From Martinezella lusitana (GTDB lineage: Bacteria; Pseudomonadota; Alphaproteobacteria; Rhizobiales; Rhizobiaceae): a DNA stretch of 64,000 bases. Below, piece after piece: positions 27,544 to 37,343 of the stretch. The stretch is taken from contig NZ_JAFEVL010000045.1 of assembly GCF_016901135.1 (NCBI RefSeq), positions 186,001 to 250,000 on the forward strand, read 5' to 3'. The position numbers and the translations under genes were made by a program. Under the pieces are notes generated by a model. It was not told the origin of the DNA. It did no database searches and worked only from the letters and a program-made list of their open reading frames with translations. Numbering within the stretch: the first letter of the stretch is position 1; the number at the start of each line of letters is the position of its first letter.

Positions 27544-27560
27544 CAGGGCATCGTGCCCTG
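27544..27560 (+). terminator. Hairpin after the MFS exporter
   Basis: CAGGGCA (27544-27550), TCG loop, TGCCCTG (27554-27560): a perfect 7-bp stem 10 bases after the stop codon. There is no U-tract, so termination is a guess from position. Confidence 0.35.
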
Positions 27561-28015
27561 CGCTCTCCATGGAAATGCGCCATTCTCGTTATGGCGGCAT
27601 ATTTGGCCGGCCGGATGATTGGGGAAGCCCGGTTGCCGGCCGAAATCGTGACAGCTTGGTCGTGTCTCGTTTACGATTTTATTCCCTGCTGCGGCAATTT
27701 CGTCGCATGCGGTGGATTTTTGTCTTTTGGCGCTGGCAATCCGACGCACCTTCATCTTAAGTTACACTAGTTTCATGCCGGAGGGGGCTGTTGAATGCGC
27801 GCTGAAATCGAAGTCAGCCTGGGAGGAGATATGGCCGGCGATACCATCGCTTCCAATCGCGAAGGGGTGAAGAACCCATGCCTGCCTCGCGTCTCGTTAC
27901 CTTGACGGCTCGATCCAGCGTTTTGGGGGTTAACCCCTGCCGCTATCACCCTATTTTTCACTGAACTGCGCCGCACATCCGGCCAGCGTCGACTTCAAAC
28001 CATGTAGGACATGCC
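27561..28015. other. Intergenic region before the alpha-mannosidase
   Basis: About 450 bases without a convincing full gene. It contains the perfect palindrome GGGGTTAACCCC (27926-27937), and a 24-codon open frame at 27831 preceded by a strong GGGAGGAGAT ribosome site. That frame has no recognisable product; it could be a leader peptide or the remnant of a lost gene, since mannosidase genes in rhizobia often follow sugar transporters. Confidence 0.4.
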
Positions 28016-31000
28016 ATGCATCTTACCACCGCCCAGCGTTTGGATCGCCTCAAGGTACGTACGGCAGAGCTCAGCCATTGGCGTGAACGCGCTACGCTCG
28101 CCATCGAGAATTGGAGCTTCGACGGCGAAAAGATTGCCATCGGTCAGGCCTGGCCGCATCGCAAAGGGGTGGTGCATTTCGCGGCGCAGGCCAGCGTGCC
28201 TGCCGGCTGGCCATTGGACGAGACGCGCCTGCAGCTCGATCTCGGCGGGGAGAGCCTGATCACACTGGACTTCGGGGAGGGGGAGGAGGAACGCTTCGGC
28301 CTTGATCCCTACCACCAGGAATTTCCGCTGAAGGGCCGCAATCTCGCGATTTCAACCGATAGCGTTGCCCGCTTCCCCTTTGGCGAGCCGAACCGGCAAC
28401 CGAAACTGAACCGTGCACAGCTCGCCTGGCTGGATATGCCGGTGCATCGGCTGCATCTTCTGCTGCGACAGATCGCCGAAGCCGTCGGCGCGCTCGGCGA
28501 GCACGAGGCTGTGCCGCACATTTTGGATGCAGCCGAAGCGGCGCTCCGCAGCCTCGATTGGCCGTCTGCGACCGAGCCCTATATCTCGCGCACGGCCAAT
28601 GCCGAGTGGCAACGGAAAATCTGGGAATTGCCGGAGCTTGTCGAGAACCCGGCAGCTCTCTCCGACCATGAGCGCGAAAGCGTGGCGGAAGCCCATGAGC
28701 AGTTGCTCGCTCGCCTCCGCAACCTCCAGCAGCGCTACCCGCAAAACGGCGAATTGCTGTTGACCGGCCATGCCCATATCGATCTTGCCTGGCTCTGGCC
28801 CTATGATGAGACGCGCCGCAAGATGCGCCGTACCTTCCACACGGCTCTGTCGCTGATGGAGCGCTCGCCGGATTTCCGCTTCAACCAGTCGACCGCGCAA
28901 TACTACGCCCAGATCGAGGCTGATGATCCCGACCTGTTTGCCCGGATCAAGGAGAGGGTTGCCGACGGTTCCTGGGAGGTGATCGGCGGCATGTGGGTCG
29001 AGCCGGATACGAACATGCCGACGGGCGAGAGCCTGGTGCGCCAAATCCTCTACGGCCAGCGTTATTTCGAGAAGACCTTCGGCGCGCGCCACACGATATG
29101 CTGGCTGCCGGATTGCTTCGGCTTTTCCGGCGCTCTCCCGCAATTGCTGCGCCAGGGCGGCATCGAAAGCTTCTTCACCATCAAGGTCAATTGGAGCGAA
29201 ACCAACAGGTTCCCCTACGATCTCTTCTGGTGGGAAGGCCTGGATGGCAGCCGTGTGTTGACCCATGTCTTCAACAACCCGATGGAAGGCTATAACGGCT
29301 TCGTGCAGGCGGATTGCTTCCTGCCGACCTGGAAGAATTTTCGCGCCAAGACGCTGCATGACACGTCACTGCTGGCGGTCGGTTATGGCGACGGCGGTGG
29401 CGGCGTGACGCCGGAGATGGTGGAGCGCGAGGAGCAGTTGCGCGCATTCCCGGCGATCCCGAAGGCGCGTTGGGGCAAGGTGGGGGATTTCTTCACCAGC
29501 GCTCATTTGACCGCCAGCGAAAAACGCCTCCCTACGTGGTCCGGCGAAATATATCTCGAGCTGCATCGTGCCACGCTGACGAGCCAGAGCGGGGTGAAAC
29601 GGCTGCATCGCAGGGCCGAACGCGCCTTGATCACGGCCGAGACCTTGGCGTCCATTGCCCATATGGCCGGGGCGGCGGCGCCAGTGAGCCTGGAAGCCGA
29701 CTGGCGCCTGACGCTGAAGAACGAATTCCACGACATCCTGCCGGGATCGAGCATCCGCGAAGTCTATCAGGATGCGGAGCGGGAGCTTTCCGAGGTCATC
29801 GACCATGCCAAGACGGTTCAGCGGCAAGCCATGGAAGCGCTTGGCTCTATCTTGCGGAAGGGCGATGTCGCGAATGCCGTCGTCGTCGTCAATCCCTCTC
29901 TCGATCGCCGGTCGTTCAGTGCCGTGCTTGCCGATGGAACGAGTCTTTCGACGGGCGACAGCATCGAGCCGCTGTCAGCCCGCGTGTTCGACCGTGCCGC
30001 ATTGAAGCCGGCAACAGGGCTACGGGCAACGGCGGATCGTCTGGAGAACGCGCATCTTGCCGTTGTCATCGGAGCCGATGGCGCTGTCCAAAGCCTCATT
30101 CATAAGGCGAGTGGGCGCGAGGCGCTGGCGGAACCGGCCAACCAGCTCTGGGTCTATCCCGTCGACAAGCCGCGCAACTGGGATGCCTGGGACATCGATG
30201 CCGACTATGACGAGGTCGGCATTCGTCTCGAGAAGCCGGAAAGCATCGAGCTTGTAGAGGAAGGGCCACACCGGGCTTCGATCAAGGTCGTGCATCGCTA
30301 TCGCGATTCCCGCGTCGAGCAGCATTATGTTTTGACCGCCAATTCGCGAAGGCTCGATATCGAAACCAGCATCGACTGGCACGACCGTCGCGCGCTGTTG
30401 CGGTCGCTGAGCCCCGTTGCGATTCGCTCGCGCACAGCGACCTTCGAATGCGCCTATGGCGTTGTCAGCCGCTCGACGCATACTAATACCAGCTGGGATG
30501 CGGCAATGTTCGAGGCGGCCGCGCATCGTTTTATCGACATGAGCGAGCCCGACTTCGGTGTCGCCCTGCTCAACGATGCGAAATACGGCCATAGCGCCCG
30601 CGACAATGTGCTTGGCATCAGCCTGGTGCGCGGGCCGATCTATCCGGATCCGCTGGCGGATGAAGGCGAGCAGCGTTTCACCTATGCGCTCATGCCCCAT
30701 GCCGGCGAGTGGCATAGCGGCGGGGTGCGCGAGGAAGCCGAAGATCTGAACCAGCCGTTGATTGTCGCGACTGCCTCGAACCTGGCCGAGACGTCATTCG
30801 TCGCGCTAGATGTAGGGGGCACGCCGGTTGCGCTTTCGGCCGTCAAGCCGGCGGAAGACGGTGATGGACTTGTGCTGCGCGTCTATGAGCCGGCCGGTCG
30901 TCGGGGTGGCTTGACTATCACGGCAGCGAACGGCTGGCGGATAGGCGAAGCCGTCACGCTGATGGAAGAGCCGCAAGCACGCGCTGCCGGCCCCGATATC

Positions 31001-31042
31001 CTGCCCTTCGAGGTCAGGAGCTGGAGGGTGAGGCGCGGATGA
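28016..31042 (+). CDS. Alpha-mannosidase (GH38)
   Basis: A 1008-residue cytoplasmic glycoside hydrolase family 38 enzyme with no signal peptide. Zinc ligands H254 and D256 lie in GHAHIDLAW. D366 in WLPDCFGFSG is the expected nucleophile and zinc ligand. The middle (about 500-600) is the alpha-mannosidase helical domain and the C-terminal 400 residues form the beta-sandwich domains. It releases alpha-linked mannose from imported oligosaccharides. It stands alone, 38 bases from the convergent dadA. Confidence 0.92.
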   Translation: MHLTTAQRLDRLKVRTAELSHWRERATLAIENWSFDGEKIAIGQAWPHRKGVVHFAAQASVPAGWPLDETRLQLDLGGESLITLDFGEGEEERFGLDPYHQEFPLKGRNLAISTDSVARFPFGEPNRQPKLNRAQLAWLDMPVHRLHLLLRQIAEAVGALGEHEAVPHILDAAEAALRSLDWPSATEPYISRTANAEWQRKIWELPELVENPAALSDHERESVAEAHEQLLARLRNLQQRYPQNGELLLTGHAHIDLAWLWPYDETRRKMRRTFHTALSLMERSPDFRFNQSTAQYYAQIEADDPDLFARIKERVADGSWEVIGGMWVEPDTNMPTGESLVRQILYGQRYFEKTFGARHTICWLPDCFGFSGALPQLLRQGGIESFFTIKVNWSETNRFPYDLFWWEGLDGSRVLTHVFNNPMEGYNGFVQADCFLPTWKNFRAKTLHDTSLLAVGYGDGGGGVTPEMVEREEQLRAFPAIPKARWGKVGDFFTSAHLTASEKRLPTWSGEIYLELHRATLTSQSGVKRLHRRAERALITAETLASIAHMAGAAAPVSLEADWRLTLKNEFHDILPGSSIREVYQDAERELSEVIDHAKTVQRQAMEALGSILRKGDVANAVVVVNPSLDRRSFSAVLADGTSLSTGDSIEPLSARVFDRAALKPATGLRATADRLENAHLAVVIGADGAVQSLIHKASGREALAEPANQLWVYPVDKPRNWDAWDIDADYDEVGIRLEKPESIELVEEGPHRASIKVVHRYRDSRVEQHYVLTANSRRLDIETSIDWHDRRALLRSLSPVAIRSRTATFECAYGVVSRSTHTNTSWDAAMFEAAAHRFIDMSEPDFGVALLNDAKYGHSARDNVLGISLVRGPIYPDPLADEGEQRFTYALMPHAGEWHSGGVREEAEDLNQPLIVATASNLAETSFVALDVGGTPVALSAVKPAEDGDGLVLRVYEPAGRRGGLTITAANGWRIGEAVTLMEEPQARAAGPDILPFEVRSWRVRRG

Positions 31043-31080
31043 TCAGGCGATAGCCACCAACTGCAGCACAGGGGCTTGGA

Positions 31081-32331
31081 TCAGGCGTACCGGCTGATGG
31101 CAAGGTCCGTCGCGTCGATATCCGGCTTGCGGCCGCTGACCAGGTCGCTGATGACGCGCGCCGAGCCGGAGCTCATGGTCCATCCGAGCGTGCCGTGCCC
31201 GGTGTTGAGGAACAGCCCCTTGATCTTCGTCGGTCCGATCACCGGTGTCCCGTCCGGTGTCATCGGCCGCAGGCCCGACCAGAAGGATGCCTTGGCGACA
31301 TCGCCGCCGGGGAAGAGATCGGTGACGGAATGTTCGAGCGTCTGTCGGCGGGGAAGGCCGAGATCATTGGTGTAGCCGGAGATCTCAGCCATGCCGCCGA
31401 CGCGGATGCGGTCGCCGAGGCGGGTGATGGCGATCTTGTAGGTCTCGTCCATCACGGTCGATTCCGGCGCGCGCGACGCGTCGGTGATCGGGATCGTCAG
31501 GGAGTAGCCCTTGACCGGATAGACCGGAAGCTTGATGCCGAGGGGCTTGAGCAGCAGCGGCGAATAGCTGCCGAGCGCGACGACAATGGCATCGGCGTCC
31601 AGGCGTCCACCTTCGATAACGACGCCGCGTGCCTGGCCGCCCTGGATGTCGAGCCCCTTGATCGAAGTGCCATATTGAAAGCGCACGCCGAGTTCCACCG
31701 CCTTGGCGGCGAGCGCATTGGTGAACTTGAAGCAATCGCCGGTCTCGTCCTTCGGCGTCAGCAGACCGCCGACGATCTTGTCGCGGACCTGCCGCAGCGC
31801 CGGCTCGACACGGATGCAGCCGTCGCGATCGAGAACTTCATATGGCACGCCGTCGGCCGCCAGAGCCTTGACGTCCTTGCCGGATGCATCGAGCTGTTGC
31901 TGCGTGCGGAAGAGCTGCAGCGTGCCCTGCATGCGCTCGTCATAGGCGATACCAGTCTCTTCGCGAACCGCGGCCAGCGAGATGCGGCTGTAGTCGGCAA
32001 GGCGCAGCATCCGGCTCTTGTTGATCGCATAGCGTTCCGACGTGCAGTTCGACAGCATCTTCACGAGCCATGACAGCATGGCGGCATCGACCTTCGGGCG
32101 CAGGATAAGCGGCGCGTGGTGCATGAACAGCCACTTGATCGCCTTCATGGGGATGCCGGGTGCGGCCCAGGGCGAGCAATAGCCGAAGGAGACCTCGCCG
32201 GCATTGGCAAAGCTCGTCTCCAGCGCCGGCCCCTGCTGCCGGTCGACGACCGTGACCTCATGGCCCGCCTTGGCGAGCTGATAGGCGGATGTAACGCCGA
32301 CGATGCCGGCACCCAGAACGACGACTTTCAT
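31081..32331 (-). CDS. dadA: D-amino acid dehydrogenase DadA
   Basis: A 416-residue FAD protein starting [23 protein letters not shown] (GxGxxG Rossmann fold). It has [20 protein letters not shown], the DadA signature, and [21 protein letters not shown] near the C-terminus. It oxidises D-alanine to pyruvate, passing electrons to the respiratory chain at the inner membrane. It lies 31 bases downstream of the racemase gene on the same strand, forming an L-Ala to D-Ala to pyruvate route. Confidence 0.93.
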   Translation of the reverse strand: MKVVVLGAGIVGVTSAYQLAKAGHEVTVVDRQQGPALETSFANAGEVSFGYCSPWAAPGIPMKAIKWLFMHHAPLILRPKVDAAMLSWLVKMLSNCTSERYAINKSRMLRLADYSRISLAAVREETGIAYDERMQGTLQLFRTQQQLDASGKDVKALAADGVPYEVLDRDGCIRVEPALRQVRDKIVGGLLTPKDETGDCFKFTNALAAKAVELGVRFQYGTSIKGLDIQGGQARGVVIEGGRLDADAIVVALGSYSPLLLKPLGIKLPVYPVKGYSLTIPITDASRAPESTVMDETYKIAITRLGDRIRVGGMAEISGYTNDLGLPRRQTLEHSVTDLFPGGDVAKASFWSGLRPMTPDGTPVIGPTKIKGLFLNTGHGTLGWTMSSGSARVISDLVSGRKPDIDATDLAISRYA

Positions 32332-32362
32332 GATGTCCCCAGTGAATTGAGCGGTAAGGAGG

Positions 32363-33496
32363 TCAGACGTATTGGCGATGGAAGCGATGGCCGAGACTGG
32401 TCAGGATCTCGTAGGAAATCAAGCCGGCATCCCGCGCAAGATCCTCTAAAGTCTGATGATCCCCCAACACTTCCACCAGGCTTCCGAAGGAGAGCGCATC
32501 TTCCGGCAGGGCACTGATGTCGATTGTCGTGCTGTCCATCGAAACCCGGCCGACGATCGGCAGCCGCACGCCGCCACAGTAGGCTGCGCCCCGGTCGCTG
32601 AGGCTGCGCGGAAGGCCATCGGCATAGCCGGCGGAAATCGTTGCGAGCCGGGTCTGAGCCCTCGTCACATGCACGCCGCCATAGCCGACGCGTGCGCCGG
32701 TCGGGACTGTTCGTGTCTGCACCACGGCGACAGCGAGCCGGACGACCGGTTCCATCGGATTGGCCACGCCGCCGGTCGGAGCGCCACCGTAAAGGGCGAT
32801 GCCCGGCCGCGCGAGCACACCGTGAAAATCGCCGCCAAGGAAGATGCCGCCGGAGTTCGCGAACGAGATGTCATGGCCGGGGAATGCCTCGGCAACGCGA
32901 CGCATCTGCGCAAGCTGATCTGTATTCTGCTCGCTGTCGGTATCGTCTGCGGAGGCAAGGTGGCTCATGATGAACAGAATATCGATGTCGCTGCATGTCT
33001 CTAGGTGGGCCGCAACGGCGCTTCTGTCTTCCATGGGTATGCCGAGCCGCGACATGCCGGTGTCGAACTGCAGGACGGCCGGAAGCTTGCGGCGCAAGGA
33101 GCGTGCAGCCTCGGTCCATTGCCGCAGCTGATCGAGCGAATTGATGACGGGAATGATGCCGCTTTCGACGCAAGCGATCTCGTTATTCGGCAACAGACCA
33201 TTCAGCACGAGGATCGATGCATCGCGCGGCAATTGCGGACGCAGCCGCTGCGCCTCGATGAAATGGGCAACGAAGAAATGGCGGCAGCCGCGCCGATAAA
33301 GTGCCTTGGAGACCTGGTTCGCGCCAAGCCCATAGGCATCGGCCTTGACGACAGCCGCCGTTCGCGCTGGCGCGACGACGGAGGACAGCTTGTCATAATT
33401 CCTGCACAGGGCCTTGAGGTCGATCGTGAGGTAACCGCAAGCTGCGCTGTCGATCGCCAGTTTTGGCGCCCCGGAATCCAATATGCCGCTATCCAT
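32363..33496 (-). CDS. Alanine racemase (catabolic, DadX type)
   Basis: A 377-residue PLP enzyme. The PLP lysine lies in [11 protein letters not shown], and the catalytic Tyr region is [26 protein letters not shown]. It interconverts L- and D-alanine. The operon with dadA and the divergent Lrp regulator suggest the catabolic isozyme (dadX) rather than the cell-wall alr; sequence alone does not decide. Confidence 0.9.
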   Translation of the reverse strand: MDSGILDSGAPKLAIDSAACGYLTIDLKALCRNYDKLSSVVAPARTAAVVKADAYGLGANQVSKALYRRGCRHFFVAHFIEAQRLRPQLPRDASILVLNGLLPNNEIACVESGIIPVINSLDQLRQWTEAARSLRRKLPAVLQFDTGMSRLGIPMEDRSAVAAHLETCSDIDILFIMSHLASADDTDSEQNTDQLAQMRRVAEAFPGHDISFANSGGIFLGGDFHGVLARPGIALYGGAPTGGVANPMEPVVRLAVAVVQTRTVPTGARVGYGGVHVTRAQTRLATISAGYADGLPRSLSDRGAAYCGGVRLPIVGRVSMDSTTIDISALPEDALSFGSLVEVLGDHQTLEDLARDAGLISYEILTSLGHRFHRQYV

Positions 33497-33621
33497 GTCC
33501 GCCCTCGTTTTTCCGAGTTGAGATTATTGATATGATCGTGAAATTGCCTATCAAACAGTGATTGATTATTGTGTAGTTAGATTCATATTGAAACGATCAT
33601 CGAATTTTTGAAAGAATCCAC
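33497..33621. promoter_or_regulatory. AT-rich divergent promoter between the racemase operon and lrp
   Basis: 125 bases, clearly more AT-rich than the flanking genes. It carries a TGATCGT near 33534 and an inverted ACGATCA near 33593, plus A/T runs typical of Lrp-type binding regions. It must contain promoters for both directions. Confidence 0.45.
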
Positions 33622-34086
33622 ATGGCAGCGCTTGATGCGATCGATCGCAATATTCTTCGCTTGCTGCGCCTCAATGCCCGCCTCAGCAATGCAAGGCTGG
33701 CAAGTGAGGTAGGGCTTTCACCGTCCGCCTGTCTGCGGCGTATCAGATTGATGGAACAGGCGGGCGTGATCCGCGGCTATACGGCGCTCGTGGATACCTC
33801 TCAGGCCGAAACGGCGATTGCCGTCATCATCAACATCACGCTCGAACGGCAGACGGAGGATCATCTCGACCGTTTCGAGGCGGCGGTGCGCAAGCATCCG
33901 GAGATCCGGGAATGCTTTCTGATGACGGGGGGCTCCGATTATCTCCTGCGCGTGGAGGTTGCCAATCCCGGCGACTTCGAGCGTATCCATAAGGATATTC
34001 TCTCGACATTGCCGGGGGTGCTGAGAATCCATTCGAGCTTCTCGATCCGCAACGTGCTTGCGACGCGACCGAAAGGTCTGCGTTAA
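33622..34086 (+). CDS. Lrp/AsnC-family regulator of the D-alanine operon
   Basis: A 154-residue protein with an N-terminal helix-turn-helix (LDAIDRNILRLLRLNARLSNARLASEVG is its span, residues 4-31) and a C-terminal RAM effector domain. It is transcribed away from the racemase-dadA pair, the arrangement of DadR/AlaR-type activators that respond to L-alanine. Confidence 0.85.
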   Translation: MAALDAIDRNILRLLRLNARLSNARLASEVGLSPSACLRRIRLMEQAGVIRGYTALVDTSQAETAIAVIINITLERQTEDHLDRFEAAVRKHPEIRECFLMTGGSDYLLRVEVANPGDFERIHKDILSTLPGVLRIHSSFSIRNVLATRPKGLR

Positions 34087-34119
34087 GCGGGCAGCACCAA
34101 CCCGGTATGAGAGATTGCC

Positions 34120-36009
34120 TTAATCTCGAGCCTGATCCCAGCCGACGCCGGCGGCGGCACGAACCTCGCAGATCAGTCCGCTCGGTTCATAACTGACTTG
34201 AACCTCGCCATTCAATTCGGCCGCCAGAAGACTTTCGATCAGCCGGGAGCCGAAGCCCTTGCGCGTGGGTGGTTCGACGGTTGGTCCTCCCGCTTCCTGC
34301 CAGCGTAGTCTGAGGCGATCGGACCCATCACCCTCCAGTGACCACACGATAGCCACGCGGCCATCCGGTACGGAGAGCGCTCCGTATTTGGCGGCGTTCG
34401 TCGCCAGCTCATGCAGTGCAAGCGATATGGAAACGACTGCCCGCGGCGCGAGCTGCATCATTGGGCCGTGGATTTCGAACTTTTCCTTCGGATATGGAGA
34501 GAGAGCCTGTCGCACGACTGCGGTCAGTTCGGCTTGTTCCCAATTGCCGTGGATCAGCAGATCATGGGCTCTCGCCATGGAGGTCAACCGCGCGTCGAAC
34601 GTCTCCACGGACGCTCTGTCGACATCGCCGCGTCCCAATGTCTGGCGCGCTATGGCCATGACTGTCGCCAGCACATTCTTGACGCGATGATTGAGCTCGC
34701 CGACAAGAACAGTCTGCAGGCGCTCTGCTTCCTTCTTGGCGCTGATATCGTGGGCGATTTTCGAGGCCCCGACGATCCGGCCATAGGTGTCGTAGATCGG
34801 CGAGACGCTCAGCAGCACATCGACGAGCTGGCCATTCTTGCATCGCCGCTTGGTCTCGTACGGTTCAACTTTCTGCCCGGCGCGGATTTGCGCGAGAATC
34901 GCCGGCTCCTCTTCGCGTCGATCGTCGGGGACGAGCATCATCACCGATCCGCCGATCGCTTCTTCGGCCGAATGGCCATAGAGCCTTTCTGCACCGAGGT
35001 TCCAGCTTGTGATCATCATGTTGAGATCGGTGCTGAGGATCGCATCGTCCGAGGAGGCGATGATGGCGGCCAGGCGTCGCTCGACCTCCTGTGCCCGCTT
35101 GCGCTCGCTGATATCGATGACGACGCTCACAGCGCGCCGGATCCTGCCGGCAGAACTATCGCGCACGCCGGAAGCTGAGTTTGTCACCCAGACGAGACTG
35201 CCGTCCTTGCGGACGTAACGCTGCTCGATCTCAAAGCTTTCGCCGGTCGCCAACACCGTTTCAAACAGCCGTGTGGTGTCGCGTTGATCGTCCGAATAGG
35301 TGATGTCCTGCATCCGCATGTCGAGAAGTTCGCTTTCCGAGTAACCGACTATCTCGCAAAAGCGCCTATTGACGAGGGAGAAGCAGCCATCGAGGTCATA
35401 TTGGGCAATCCCGGTCGCCGATTGGGAAATGATTGCGCTAACCCGCTCCTCGCTCTCCCGTAATATCTCCTCGGAGCGCAGGCGTTTCGTCGTTTCGTTG
35501 ACGATGCAAAAGACGCCTTGCACCTTGCCTTTGCTGTCGCGGACAGGCGAGTAGGAGATGTCGAAATAGGCCGTCTCCGGATAACCGTGGCGCTCGATAT
35601 AGAAGGGCCTATCCTTGGCGACGATTGTCTTGCCGTCTTCCAGCACAGCGCGCAGAAGCGGCTCGAGGTCGCTCCACATTTCAGCCCAGCTTTCTCGTGC
35701 CGGGCGGCCCAGCGCCTGTGGATGCTTGTCGCCTATGGTCGGTGCATAGGCATCATTGTAGAGCGCGACAAAATCCTCGCCCCAGAACATGACGATCTCG
35801 GCTTGGGCGGGGAGCATGATATCGACAGCCGATACCAGGCAATGCGGCCAAGCCGACCTCGGGCCCAGACTGGTCTTCTCCCAGTCGAAGCCAAAAATAC
35901 GCGCTGCCATCTCGCCGGTATTGCCTGCAAGTTCGGGCACGATATTCAGGGTGCTATCCTCTCTCTTGAGCGATGACAATTTTACTACAGACCGTCCGAT
36001 CTCACTCAT
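34120..36009 (-). CDS. PAS-domain HWE-type sensor histidine kinase
   Basis: A 629-residue soluble kinase with no membrane segment. It has three PAS-like domains (about residues 35-180, 185-310 and 315-435) and then an HWE-type dimerisation domain with phospho-acceptor H441 in ELNHRVKNVLATV, and an ATPase domain whose N-box is HELATNAAKYGAL. The PAS domains lack the LOV cysteine motif, so blue-light sensing by flavin is unlikely. No response regulator is adjacent. HWE kinases of rhizobia often feed the general stress response, which is only a possibility here. Confidence 0.87.
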   Translation of the reverse strand: MSEIGRSVVKLSSLKREDSTLNIVPELAGNTGEMAARIFGFDWEKTSLGPRSAWPHCLVSAVDIMLPAQAEIVMFWGEDFVALYNDAYAPTIGDKHPQALGRPARESWAEMWSDLEPLLRAVLEDGKTIVAKDRPFYIERHGYPETAYFDISYSPVRDSKGKVQGVFCIVNETTKRLRSEEILRESEERVSAIISQSATGIAQYDLDGCFSLVNRRFCEIVGYSESELLDMRMQDITYSDDQRDTTRLFETVLATGESFEIEQRYVRKDGSLVWVTNSASGVRDSSAGRIRRAVSVVIDISERKRAQEVERRLAAIIASSDDAILSTDLNMMITSWNLGAERLYGHSAEEAIGGSVMMLVPDDRREEEPAILAQIRAGQKVEPYETKRRCKNGQLVDVLLSVSPIYDTYGRIVGASKIAHDISAKKEAERLQTVLVGELNHRVKNVLATVMAIARQTLGRGDVDRASVETFDARLTSMARAHDLLIHGNWEQAELTAVVRQALSPYPKEKFEIHGPMMQLAPRAVVSISLALHELATNAAKYGALSVPDGRVAIVWSLEGDGSDRLRLRWQEAGGPTVEPPTRKGFGSRLIESLLAAELNGEVQVSYEPSGLICEVRAAAGVGWDQARD

Positions 36010-36234
36010 GTTCTCCGGGCGGGATTCATAGCATACTCTTTGTGACGAAGTGCAGCGTTAAAATTTGCTAATTTCTGTGCGTTTTAAGCAGCATAGACTG
36101 ATTTTTCTGAGTATATTCGGCGTCCGCGCCAGTATCGCATGTGCCTGCACGCGCCGTCGAATTTCTTTGACCTGGTTACTACTATCGGAGTGCACCTTTC
36201 GATAGCGGCATGGACGCTTCCCGGCCGGATTTCT

Positions 36235-37119
36235 TCAGGTGTCGGGTCTTGCGCGCATTTCAGCCGTCAGCCATTTTTCCAGTGCCAGCGCGTCCGGCCG
36301 GCCTGCGAGGTGCGGCGCGATCCAGAGCACCATGCGTCGCGGTCCGGGTAGGAAGCCGAACGGCGCCACCAGTCGCCCCGAGGCCAGTTGATCGAGCACC
36401 AGCATCTGCGGGACGACCGCGATACCGAGCCCGCAGGCCGCGGCCTGTATCAACAGGTAGAAGTGGTCGAAAGCCGAATGGTTGGGGAGATCCAGTTCCG
36501 TCTTCTCCGCGGCGGCCTGCCAATCGCGCCATGCCTCCGGCCGGGTCCGTGTCGACAGGATCGTGGCGCCCTCGATATCCTTGGGGCAATGGATGCCCGC
36601 CCGGCTCAAATATTCCGGCGAGCAGACCGGGCCGATCGCTTCGCCGCCGAGCTCCCGGATGATTGCGTCCTTCGGCGGCTCGATGACGCTGGAGCGGATT
36701 GCAAGGCCGATCTTGTCCCGGACGAAGTCGATCTGGTCGTAGTTCATGTTGAACTGCAGAGCGATCTGCGGATGGCGCTCATGGAACTGGCCGATGCGCG
36801 GAATGATCCATCCCATCATGATCGACGATGAACAGGATAGCGTCAGCGGGCTTGGCCGGATACGCTCGACACTTGCCTGCATCAGGCCGAAGGCGCTTGC
36901 AAGTCCCTCGGCCAGCCGCGATCCTTCCGGCGTCGGCTCCGTCGAGTGCGCCCTGCGGGTGACGAGAATGACGCCCAATGTCTCCTCAAGGCCGCGAATG
37001 TGGCGGCTGATCGCGCCATGGGTCACACACAGCTCGTCGGCGGCAAGCGTCATCGAGCGGTGCCGGGCGGCCGCTTCAAACGCCTTGAGCGCGTTCAATG
37101 ATGGAAGAGGGCCACTCAT
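36235..37119 (-). CDS. LysR-family regulator (GcvA-like)
   Basis: A 294-residue LysR protein. The N-terminal winged helix-turn-helix is LNALKAFEAAARHRSMTLAADELCVTHGAISRHI in span (residues 8-41), followed by a substrate-binding domain with the AFDHFYLLIQAAACGLGIA segment seen in GcvA relatives. It is divergent from the MFS transporter that starts 225 bases away and is its probable regulator. The 225 bases on its other side (36010-36234) hold no gene I can support. Confidence 0.86.
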   Translation of the reverse strand: MSGPLPSLNALKAFEAAARHRSMTLAADELCVTHGAISRHIRGLEETLGVILVTRRAHSTEPTPEGSRLAEGLASAFGLMQASVERIRPSPLTLSCSSSIMMGWIIPRIGQFHERHPQIALQFNMNYDQIDFVRDKIGLAIRSSVIEPPKDAIIRELGGEAIGPVCSPEYLSRAGIHCPKDIEGATILSTRTRPEAWRDWQAAAEKTELDLPNHSAFDHFYLLIQAAACGLGIAVVPQMLVLDQLASGRLVAPFGFLPGPRRMVLWIAPHLAGRPDALALEKWLTAEMRARPDT

Positions 37120-37343
37120 CTTTGTATTTGTATCCCTACTGATCAGTGATGTGATTTTTTCTCACATGATGGAGAGATTAAATCGTTTGCCTGCTACTTG
37201 TCCATCCCGTTAGAGATCGAGGCCATTGGAAGGCGCATGCGGTCAGAGGCAGTTCCTGGAGGGGAAGTCGGAGTTTCCATTCTGTCAACGACGCAGACGG
37301 ATCGCCGCGCCGGAAATATTCTAGAACGGGGGGAGGATTTATA

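Noticed and set aside
36010-36234. Extra small gene between the kinase and LysR genes
   Set aside because: Short plus-strand frames here run into the LysR gene as shadows and have no ribosome site.
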